In this document: positions 1 to 11,800 of the stretch, one piece after another
Layout: every line of letters begins with the position of its first letter
How positions within the stretch are numbered: position 1 is the first letter of the stretch
DNA from: Doris montereyensis
Taxonomy: Eukaryota > Mollusca > Gastropoda > Nudibranchia > Dorididae
Length of the DNA: 64,000 nucleotides
Direction: 5' to 3'
Assembly (NCBI GenBank): GCA_037039925.1
Contig: JAXRKP010000172.1
Span: forward strand, 203,501-267,500
Notes under the pieces: model-generated
Told to the model about the DNA's origin: nothing
Database searches by the model: none
Seen by the model: only the letters and a program-made list of their open reading frames with translations
Translations under genes and position numbers: made by a program

Positions 1-110
1 TTTGATATTATCTCATTTGTGTTTTCATATTTGATATTATCTTAGTTTTTATTTCATATTTGATATTGTCTCATTTGTGTTTTCACATTTGATACTATCT
101 GATTTATGTT
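1..110. repeat. ~31-bp AT-rich minisatellite, left part
   Basis: Units of the type catatttgatattatctcat plus tgtgtttt. The same array resumes at about 836-965, so the LINE fragment between them was inserted into it. Confidence 0.8.
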
Positions 111-835
111 TTCTTTCTTTCTTTCTTCATCAGCTCCCATTCTACCTTTCGGTGTATGGGTCCAGGTGCCTTAGATGATCTTTCTCCAGGATGCCCTGCC
201 CTGGCATTTTCTGTTTCCTTCCAAAAAAGTTAAATTTTTATGCTTTAATGCCTCTTTTATATCTTCTTCCCACTTTCTCTGAGGTCTGCTTTTGGCCTTT
301 TACCTTGAATTTTAGCACTGTATATTGATTTAGCTATTCTGTTGTCATCTATTCTGCTAACATGCCCAAACCATCTCAATTGATTTATTTCTATCTTAGT
401 TTTTATGCCATCTGCTTTGGTTTTATTTCGTATTGTTGTGTTTCTGATTTTGTCTCTTTTAGTTTTTCCTACGACTCTTCTTAGATATTTTATTTCCGTT
501 GCTTGTATTCTACTGTGCTGTGTACTGTCTAAGGTCCAGGTTTCGCTGCCATAGAGGAGTACGACAACAAACTGCGTTGTACACTGACATTTTGGTTTTT
601 GTTGACAATTCTTGTTTACCTATAAATGCCTTTCCTATATGGTTATATATTTTCATTGCCTTTTGGATTGTCTGGTTCATTTCTTCTTTAGTTTTCTCCT
701 GAGTTAATCATTACTCCTAGGTAATTGTAGGTTTGAAATTGTTCTAAATCCTCCTGTCCAATTTAAGATTTTGTGTTTTAGCTTCCCTAGTTACTAGTAC
801 TGTTTTGGTTTTCTTTGCATTTATTCTCATTCCTC
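111..835 (-). mobile_element. Non-LTR retrotransposon fragment (C-terminal of RT ORF and 3' tail)
   Basis: On the minus strand the sequence reads the typical C-terminal segment of an endonuclease/reverse-transcriptase LINE: T-W-T-L-D-S-T-Q-H-S-R-I-Q-A region, R-N-T-T-I-R-N, KIEINQLRWFGHVSR, then K-x-x-G-R..W. The 3' end on that strand finishes in a (GAAA)n tail at 111-125. Many stops and shifts; a dead 5'-truncated copy inside a minisatellite. Confidence 0.75.
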
Positions 836-965
836 TGTTTTCACATTTGATGTTGTCTGATTTATGTTTTCATATTTGACATTTTATAATTTGTGTTTTC
901 ATATTTCATATTATCTCAGTTGTGTTTTCATATTTGATACTACCTCATTTGTGTTTTCATATTTC
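836..965. repeat. ~31-bp AT-rich minisatellite, right part
   Basis: Continuation of the array at 1-110, about four units. Confidence 0.75.
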
Positions 966-1152
966 TTGATATGCAGAATATAACACATTATAATACGGCT
1001 ATGCGTTTCTCAATTTTCATATCATCATATTAATTGCGACAGTTTCAAGTTGCGTTAAATGAAAGCAGGTGGGATTGTCATGTTCTTTCAAACGTTAACA
1101 TTCAATCCGGGACCCCGTTATTTCTTACATAATAACATAATGTCTCAGATCA

Positions 1153-1272
1153 AAAATGAAAAGTGTTTTACATTTTCTGAGACAAAGTGTTTTACATTTT
1201 CTAAGACAAAAGTGTTTTACATTTTCTGAGACAAAGTGTTTTACATTTTCTGAGACAAAGTGTTCTGAGAAC
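1153..1272. repeat. 24-bp minisatellite, ~4.5 units
   Basis: Unit aagtgttttacattttctga plus gaca. The open frame through it is repeat-derived. Confidence 0.85.
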
Positions 1273-1695
1273 TTCCAGTTTCGCAATTACGCCATTTGCA
1301 ACTTCTTTGCCCAATGTGTTTCCCATTCTTTTAAGCACACAAATTTACTCACACCCACAGCAAATACATGCACATACACATGCACACGCACATTGGACAA
1401 TGTTAGGTGTTGAAACAATATATTCTTCAGATTTTTAGGAATCCACTACATTGAAATGGATAAATGAAACATTTCACATATTTTTGTGAGATAGTTTTCA
1501 GTCTTGCCATTTCTTTCTCTGAGCCAATTAGAACTTTGTCCATTGGTTCCCTAAATATCTCCTTTGTGTGTTAAATCGATTATTTGTTTACTTTCTTTCC
1601 AGCTCGTTATGACCAGTATTGTATTGTAAAAAACATTCTGTCGATAGTAAGATTTAGCTGGTTGGCTTAATTTAATACTTGCAGGTGAAGGCTTC

Positions 1696-1838
1696 CAGCT
1701 GATCAAAGATCGGAAGAACATACAAAGGGTGTCCCAAATAAGCAATGGCCGCGACACAAACATATACCAGCCTCACCCAGCAGACAAACAATGAGAGACG
1801 TTTGGAAGCGGCTCAAAATAGAGGTGGAGGCTAGGGAG
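1696..1838 (+). CDS. Polycystin exon 1 of window (pre-TM1 cytosolic linker)
   Basis: Reads ...MRDVWKRLKIEVEARE and joins in phase 0 to the next exon, giving the basic, alpha-helical linker that normally precedes TM1 in polycystins. The donor after GAG at 1838 is GTAGGT. The acceptor is uncertain: the AG at 1683-1684 would put a stop in this frame, so the AG at ~1690 or ~1700 is more likely. More coding sequence must lie upstream of the window. Confidence 0.6.
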
Positions 1839-4800
1839 GTAGGTAGGGACGTCTTTAGCCCATGAGGGGAGTGCTGTTTTGGGAGAGATGCATAATATTG
1901 ATATCTAAAGCTAAAAAGATTATTGCTTTAATCTATGCATCAAATCTCAAGACAATTGTTCGATAATGTTTATAAAGTTACCTAGTAGTATGAAGATTTT
2001 GGAAATGAAATTTATTTGATTTTTATTTGATAATAGAGATTAATTTTTCTATTAGCATAATGAATATTAGGATTTTATTTCTGAGACCAGACATATTATT
2101 TGCTATGCTTCTCTGAATTTTGCTGGAAAATTTTGTGAACGTTGTGTGTTTTGCCTTTACTTTGATCAAAGTATCATATTTTAAATATCTCTCTCACAAG
2201 AATTAGTCAAGTATATGTAATAATTGTTAGTTGTTAGTGTTTACATTTTCATACTGTGGATTCTAGTTAAACGGTGGTCTACTTTTACATTTCTTCTTTC
2301 TTACAGATGCTGAGAGATTTATTCCTGTACACTTTATTTTTGATTGCCCTTCTTCTGATGATATTCTGGCACTTTGACGTTTCAAAATGTTTCCTGCAAA
2401 CTAAAGCCTTGGACAGAGTTGTATTCGCATCTATTTGGCCAAACGAGGTACGTATTTTATAGTGAGTGGTTATATTCACATCTACTTGGTAAAAACGAAG
2501 TGCCTATATTACAGTGAATGGTTGTATTCACATCTACTTGGCCAAAAGAAGTGCCTATATTACAGTGAATGGTTGTATTCACATGTACTTGGCCAAAAGA
2601 AGTGCCTATATTACAGTGAATGGTTATATTCACATGTACTTGGCCAAAAGAAGTCTATATTACAGTGAATAGTTGTATTCACATCTACTTGGCCAAAAGA
2701 AGTGCCTATATTACAGTGAATGGTTGTATTCACATCTACTTGGCCAAAAGAAGTGCCTATATTACAGTGAATGGTTATATTCACATCTACTTGGCCAAAA
2801 GAAGTGCCTATATTACAGTGAATGGTTATATTCACATCTACTTTAGCCAAAAGAAGTGCCTATATTACAGTGAATGGTTATATTCACATCTACTTGGTAA
2901 AAACAAAGTGCCTATATTACAGTGAATGGTTGTATTCACATCTAAAAGAAGTGCCTATATTACAGTGAATGGTTGTATTCACATCTACTTTGCCAAAAGA
3001 AGTGCCTATATTACAGTGAATGGTTGTATTCAGATCTATTGCCTATATTACAGTGGATGGTTGTATTCAGATCTGCTTGGCCAAAAGAAGTGCCTATATT
3101 ACAGTGGATGGTTTATATTCACATCTATATTACAGTGAATGGTTGTATTCACATCTACTTGGTAAAAACAAAGTGCCTATATTACAGTGAATGGTTATAT
3201 TCACATCTACTTGGCCAAAAGAAGTGCCTATATTACAGTGAATGGTTATATTCACATGTACTTGGCCAAAAGAAGTGCTTATATTACAGTGAATGGTTGT
3301 ATTCACATCTGCTTGGCCAAAAGAAGTGCCTATATTACAGTGAATGGTTATATTCACATCTACTTGGTAAAAACAAAGTGCCTATATTACAGTGAATGGT
3401 TGTATTCACATCTACTTGGTAAAAACAAAGTGCCTATATTACAGTGAATGGTTATATTCACATCTACTTGGCCAAAAGAAGTGCCTATATTACAGTGAAT
3501 GGTTATATTCACATCTACTTGGCCAAAAGAAGTGCCTATATTACAGTGAATGGTTGTATTCACATCTGCTTGGCCAAAAGAAGTGCCTATATTACAGTGA
3601 ATGGTTATATTCACATCTACTTGGTAAAAACAAAGTGCCTATATTACAGTGAATGGTTGTATTCACATCTACTTGGTAAAAACAAAGTGCCTATATTACA
3701 GTGAATGGTTATATTCACATCTACTTGGTAAAAACAAAGTGCCTATATTACAGTGAATGGTTGTATTCACATCTACTTTGTGCCTATATTACAGTGAATG
3801 GTTATATTCACATTTACTTGCCTATATTACAGTGAATGGTTATATTCACATCTACTTGGCCAAAAGAAGTGCCTATATTACAGTGAATGGTTATATTCAC
3901 ATCTACTTGGCCAAAAGAAGTGCCTATATTACAGTGAATGGTTGTATTCACATCTACTTGGCCAAAAGAAGTGCCTATATTACAGTGAATGGTTATATTC
4001 ACATCTACTTAGTAAAAACAAAGTGCCTATATTACAGTGAATGGTTATATTCACATCTACTTAGTAAAAACAAAGTGCCTATATTACAGTGAATGGTTGT
4101 ATTCACATCTACTTGGCCAAAAAGTGCCTATATTACAGTGAATGGTTGTATTCACATCTACTTGGCCAAAAGAAGTGCCTATGTTACAGTGAATGGTTAT
4201 ATTCACATCTACTTAGTAAAAACAAAGTGCCTATATTACAGTGAATGGTTATATTCACATCTACTTGGCCAAAGAAGTGCCTATATTACAGTGAAGGGTT
4301 ATATTCACATCTACTTGGCCAAAAGAAGTGCCTATATTACAGTGAATGGTTATATTCACATCTACTTGGCCAAAGAAGTGCCTATATTACAGTGGATGGT
4401 TGTATTCACATCTAAAGTGCCTATATTACAGTGAAGGTTATATTCACATCTACTTGGCCAAAAGAAGTGCCTATATTACAGTGGATGGTTATATTCACAT
4501 CTACTTGGTAAAAACAAAGTGCCTATATTACAGTGAATGGTTGTATTCACATCTACTTGGTAAAAACAAAGTGCCTATATTACAGTGAATGGTTATATTC
4601 ACATCTACTTGGTAAAAACAAAGTGCCTATATTACAGTGAATGGTTGTATTCACATCTACTTGGCCAAAAGAAGTGCCTATATTACAGTGGATGGTTGTA
4701 TTCAGATCTGCTTGGCCAAAAGAGGTGCCTATATTACAGTGAATGGTTGGCCTTTTCTTTCATTCATTCAATTATTTTTCATCCTGCCGTTTCCTCTTTA

Positions 4801-7800
4801 TTTACCCTGAGATCATTGTGTATGGTGGACAGGGTAAATTTCAACAGACAAACGAACATAAAACAAGGAGTATCTGACATTTGGAATTTTTATAAAACAA
4901 ACATTAGGAACTTTTATAAAACAAACATTTGGAACTTTTATAAAACAAACATTTGAAACTTTTATAAAACAAACATTTGGAACTTTTATAAAACAAACAT
5001 TTGGAACTTTTATAAAACAAACATTTGGAACTTTTATAAAACAAACATTTGGAACTTTTATAAAACAAACATTTGGAACTTTTAAAAAACAAACATTTGG
5101 AACTTTTTTATAAAACAAACATTTGGAACTTTTATAAAACAAACATTTGGAACTTTTATAAAGCAAACATTTGGAACTTTTATAAAACAAACATTTGGAA
5201 CTTTTTATAAAACAAACATTTGGAACTTTTATAAAACAAACATTTGGAATTTTATAAAACAAACATTTGGAACTTTTATAAAACAAACATTTGGAACTTT
5301 TATAAAACAAACATTTGAAACTTTTATAAAACAAACATGCCCTTAAATGATGTTGGATTATGATTTCTCTTGATTATAAAGCTCTTGAACTTTGACTGTG
5401 CTTAACTCAGAAGCCACTGTATTGGTTACGGGTGATATCGAGTATGAATATTAGAGCAAATTAGTAAGAAAAGAATATTAAGTTTAGTTTAATAAGATGT
5501 TTCTGATTTTGTTTTTCTAATTGCTTTTGTTCAATTTTAAGGAGGATGCGGCGTATAGCCTTAATAGCGAGGTAAGTAAGATGTCTTGTTATATTAATGA
5601 ATGAAGATAAAGAAGAGTTATCATTAACACGGCTCTTTGATTTCATCATCCCATAGATTGGAATTATTTATTTGATGCTTCATTGCTATGAAAGTTTTTT
5701 TTTTCTTCTTTTCAAATTCACTTAACATAATCTTTTAAGTTTTTAGATAAAATTTGGATCCAAGCAGTCCATTTTATTGGACGCAAACATTGAGCTGATT
5801 GTGTCATTCAACATACATTATGAGTTTATCTTTTAATATAAATTATGAGTTTATCTTTTAACATAAAGTATGAACTTATATTTTGACATGAAGTATGAAT
5901 TTATCTTTTTTAACCCAAAGCATGAATTTGTCTTTTAAAATAAAGTATGACTTTATCTTTTAACATAGAGTATGCATGTATCATTTAACATAAAGTGTGA
6001 ATTTATCTTTTAACATAGAGTATGCATGTATCATTTAACATAAAGTATGACTTTATCTTTTAACATAGAGTATGCAAGTATCATTTTACATGTTAACATA
6101 AAGTATGAATTTATCGTTTGACATAGAGTATGAATGTAGCATTCAACATAAAGTATGAATTTATCTTTTGACATAGAGTGTGAATGTATCATTCAACATA
6201 CAGTATGAATTTATCTTTTGACATAAAGTATGAATTTATCTTTTGACATAAGTATGAATTTATCGTTTGACATAAAGTAGGAATTTATCGTTTGACATAG
6301 AGTATGAATTTATCGTTTGACATAAAGTATGAATTTATCTTTTGACATAAAGTGTGAATTTATCGTTTGACATAAAGTATGAATTCATCTTTTAAAATAA
6401 AGTATGACTTTATCTTTTAACGCAAAATATGAATTTATTTTTAAAAATAAAGTATGAATTTATCTTTTAACGTAAAGTATGAATTCATCTTTTAACAAAA
6501 AGGTATGAATTTATCTTTTAACACAAAGTATGAATTTATCTTTTAACACATAGTATGGATTTATCTTTTAACACAAAGCATAAATTTATCTTTTAGCACA
6601 AGGTGTAAATTTATCTTTTAACACAAACTATGAATTTATCTTTTAACGCAAACTATGAATTTATCTTTTAACGCAAAGTATGAATTTATCTTTTAGAATA
6701 AAGTATGACTTTATCTTTTTTAACCCAAAGCATGAATTTATCTTTTAAAATAAAGTATGACTTTATCTTTTTTAACCCAAAGCATGAATTTATCTTTTTT
6801 AAATGACTTTATCTTTTTTAACAAACAGAATTTATCTTTTAAATGTATACAACAGTGTCTTACACACACTTTAATTTTCACCTTTTGAAAACAATGGTTT
6901 TCATGAACCCGTACACCGGAAGGTAGAGTGGGAACTAATAAAGGAAGGACGGTTGACTTTATAATGTTGTGCTAAACATTTCAGGTGAAAACAGTAGAAG
7001 AAATCTGGAAATATATGATTGATGACCTGGTGCCTTTTCTTGAAAGGAAAAAAGAGAAACTTCTGCTGTCTGATAATTACTTTGCCGTTGGCAGTGTTCG
7101 CATTAGACAGGTTCGGGTCAAAAGTGACACCAGTAAGTCTGACATTTGTGACAATAATTTGTTTGTCTGGTCGTACATGACAGTTGGTATTTGTTAATGC
7201 AGATACATTCATGCCCTGTGAGCATATTTTCTTACATGCATGTCCATTTAATGCTTATTTCTTCCATGACAACATGTATGCAAGCTGATAACGTGTCATT
7301 GTCTATTTGATTTCTTCATCCAATTGTGTCAAATAGAGTCAGTTTATTTAATGTGTCTGTAGTCTCTGTCTGCTTATCTTATACAGGTGACCTTTTTGAG
7401 ATAACTGAAAATAGTTTGAGACATTTTACCGATATGGGCTTTAGGTCTTACTTGTTTTGATATTTTGAGATCTATATATTTCTGATAGTGAATTATACCT
7501 GGTTTTCATTTTCATCATGCTTTGTTTCAGGGGGTAAGGGGGGGGTGGTGGGGGACTCAGTAATAAAGAGGCAAGCTGTCGGCCTCTCAATGCAAGGTCG
7601 TGGGTTCAAGCCCCGCGAACGGTTGAAAAATTATCTCAATTTTTTTTTCGAGTACACTCTACCCCCTGATCCAGGTAGATGGATCGACACCTAGTCCCAT
7701 TGGGGGCGGACGATAAAAAGGAGGTCATGTGTGCAGATCACAACGCTCTGTGCATGTCAAAGATCCCTTGGCGCTGTTTACAGGGTAGTCCGGGCAAAAT

Positions 7801-8480
7801 TAAAAATCCTACCAAAACCCCCAGATCACCATAGTTGTGGATGTGGATAAATAAATCGAATCAAATCAAATCAAATCAAATCAAATCAAATCAAATCAAA
7901 TCAAAACTCTATTTCAGGCTCTTGTGGTAAAGGAATCCCTCCCGATTTGTTGACTGTGTACAGGCAGTTTATGTGTTCTCACTCCTATACTCATGAATAT
8001 GGGGAGACACAACATTTTAACAATTCATGGAAATCTCCAAGTACTTCAAGAACTGCTGATCCAGAATCACGGTATACTTACAAGACAAGCGATGAACTTC
8101 TAACAGCTTCCATTGCAGGTAGAGACATTGATAATAATATGTACGTAGGCCTTCACACAATTTATTTAGAAGAGAAAGAGGTCAGATTAAGGGGTACTTG
8201 ATTCGAACAATCTTTATTTATTCTTTCACTACCGAAGTTCACATTATTAAATCTTTGCAAAATAGAATAAACAATTGTCATTCTATTCTATTCAAGGACT
8301 TACATGCAATGTCAAACGTCTCCCTCAAATGCAAAATAAAGTTCTTCTCATTATCATTACTATTATCATCATCATTATAACCATAATCATCATCATCATC
8401 ATATAATAATCCTCCTCCTCCTCATCATCATCATCATCATCATCATAATCATCTTCCTCTTCCTCATCCTCATCATCATT

Positions 8481-8518
<38 letters not shown>

Positions 8519-8773
8519 CCTCATCATCACCATCATCATCACCGTAATCATTGCCATTACCATCATCATTATCATCATCACCATGATGCCGATGAGGATG
8601 ATGATGATGATGATGATGTTATGATGATGATGATGATAATGATGATGTTCATCATCATCATCATCATCCTCATCATTATCATCATTTATATCTTCATCAT
8701 CATCATCACCACCACCACCATCATCATGAGCATCATCATCATGAGCATCATTGATATCACGATCACCATCATC

Positions 8774-8822
<49 letters not shown>

Positions 8823-11800
8823 CCACCACCACCACCACCACCATCATCACCACCACCATCATCATCGTCATCATCATCATGTTTTCTTATCCATGTCACA
8901 TACTTCTATAGAGGGCTCAATTTAAATTTAAAACAAATATTTCCATAAGTTCACGGTATATCTTATTAAAGAAATAATACAACCAAACATTTCTTACTTA
9001 TTTAATTATTTACCAATTACGTAACATTAACAGTTGTGGATACAAAAACCGTCTACCTCAAAACGTTTGTTATCTAAGTTTTGAAAACCATGAAGCAAAT
9101 AAGATGAAAAGGTCATTTCCTCACTTATCAAGGTCACCACTCTACGTATCCAGGAGGCGGTTACACTACTATCATACATATTGTTGACAGAGCTGCCGCT
9201 ATTAAAAGTATTCAAAAACTCTCCTATTCAAGCTGGCTCGATCAATTTACCAGGTAAATGTAAGGGTTTCTTTTAAAGAAAAATAGTTGTGCAAATTGAA
9301 TCGCTGTGGGAAGACCATAATGCTCGACTGACATATAAGTATGTATTGCCGTCTTTTAAAATTTTTATCATTCTTGAGCTTGAAAATAACATGCAGACAT
9401 TGTCCCTGTTGCTGAGAGTTTATACGAATGTACCAAAAGGATGCAGGCTGTGCCTGATTTTTGCTAAAATGTTGAAGGGTTCCTTTCTTTGATGCTGATT
9501 TATGACCACTGGACAGTTGTGAGATAGCACAATATAAACATGTTCTAGACTGCAATAATGCCGAGTATGGCAAAAAGCACATTGACATTTACAAAATACC
9601 ATGGTCAAAAGGAAGGCCTTTGAGTATATAGAAGCTGATAGATGCTTGCTGTTAAAATCAATATTAATTATTTGAAATAAAAAAAAAAAACAAGACAAAA
9701 ACAAATCACGATTTGGAAATGATTTCATGACATTTTCTTGTAATGCCCCATGTATGCTTGTTACCCGCAGATGTATTTTCATTGAATTTACCATCTACAA
9801 CGCTGATGCCAATCTTTTCACCAATATTGTTCTTGGTTTTGAATTTGATAATTATGGGGGCATTACCCCTTCAAAAAGATCTCAACGTCCCGCTTATTTC
9901 ACTATGAGAAAGACACAAAATCGTTTGTACAGTCTATGGAGGTAAGGTTTGAATGTTGAAATCAGGTTGTATGTTTAATTCTCTCATACTTCTATATGAG
10001 CATGTGCGATAATATTTTGCTTCTTTATAGAACCGTGGCTAATTATTTATTTATTTACTTATTTGTTTATTTATTTAAATTTAAATTTATATATTCATTT
10101 CATGTCGACGCAAGAATAAAATAATACTTATTGTTTTGGTCAGTTATTATAAGGAAGAAAAGAAATAGATTATCTTCTTTTTCTCCAAACAAATTTGAAT
10201 GCCTATTTTTCTTTCACAGACCATTGTGGCAATCTGTACGGCTTTCTATACATTCATAATTTTGAACACTGCAAGGCGGCAGGGCCTCCGTAATTTCATG
10301 GCCTCTTTCTGGAATTGGCTTGATGTGAGAACATTTTACTATTTAAAAAAAAAAAAAAATACCAACGTATTCATTTCGGGCATGTAAACCCATACACCGG
10401 AAGATAGAATGGGAGCTGATAAAGAGAGAAAAAAGAACCAACGTATTCATGTCGGGCATGTAAACCCATACACCGGAAGATAGAATGAGATCTGATAAAG
10501 AGAGAAAGAAAGAACCAACGTATTCATTTCGGGCATGTAAACCCATACACCGGAAGGTAGAATGAGAGCTGATAAAGAGAGAAAGAAAGAACCAACGTAT
10601 TCATTTCGGGCATGTAAACCCATACACCGGAAGGTAGAATGAGAGCTGATAAAGAGAGAAAGAAAGAACCAACGTATTCATTCGGGCATGTAAACCCATA
10701 CACCGGAAGGTAGAATGAGATCGGAACCAACGTATTCATTTCGGGCATGTAAACCCATACACCGGAAGGTAGAATGAGAGCTGATAAAGAGAGAAAGAAA
10801 GAACCAACGTATTCAAAACTTTAACTCTCAACTCTGTGAAAGGCATACATAAAGATCGGAAATTTTTTTTGTTCATTTAAAAAACCACAATGTAAGAAGA
10901 AAATAACACATCATATTACAAGCAATTAGTGTGATGTCTGTGGCTGAGCGGTTAGGCTGCCGTACTGAGGATTATGAGGTCCCGAGTTCGAATCCTAACA
11001 AAGCTAGGTCCGACGTTGTGTTCTTTGGGAAAGACACTTACCACGTATTTTCCCCACTCTACCCAGGTGCAAATGGGTACAAGTACTAGCTTGGGAGTAA
11101 AAACCTGCATCAGACTAGTGTCCTGACCAGGACGTGATTATTGTCACCTGTTCCACTTCATGCTGTTGAAACCGGGATTAGTTCCGGTTCTGTGGACCGT
11201 AATGGCCTTGACGTAACTTTACGTATTACAAGCAATTTATCTTGATATTCCAATCGATGAATTGTAGTGTGTTCTTTTGTTTTTTTCTGAAGTATTTCAC
11301 AAATTGAAATTGTGCATATTTTAATGCAAATTGTCAAGACAAAGAAAACAACACTGAGGTTATTGCAAATATGTCAAGACAAAAGACAACAACACACTGA
11401 GGGTTATTCCATTTAAATATGTCAAGACAAAAGACAACAACACACTGAGGGTTATTCCATTTAAATATGTCAAGACAAAAGACAACAACACACTGAGGGT
11501 TATTCCATTTAAATGTGTCAAGACAAAAGACAACAACACACTAAGGGTTATTCCATTTAAATGTGTCAAGACAAAAGACAACAACACACTGAGGGTTATT
11601 CCATTTAAATATGTCAAGACAAAAGACAACAACACACTAAGGGTTATTCCATTTAAATATGTCAAGACAAAAGACAACAACACACTGAGGGTTATTCCAT
11701 TTAAATATGTCAAGACAAAAGACAACAACACACTGAGGGTTATTCCATTTAAACGTATGTTTTATTGTTTACATGGTAATGGGTTTCTCAAAATGTGTTA

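Noticed and set aside
2448..4750. CRISPR-like array of regular repeats
   Set aside because: Units are head-to-tail without unique spacers, in an animal gene intron; this is a minisatellite. The same holds for the other arrays in the window.
8399..8911. Asp/Gly-rich and Met/Ile-rich open frames
   Set aside because: Translations of a (TCA)n tract.
10931..11000. Functional tRNA gene
   Set aside because: A and B boxes are present, but the sequence continues into a SINE body with target duplications and does not fold as a clean cloverleaf.
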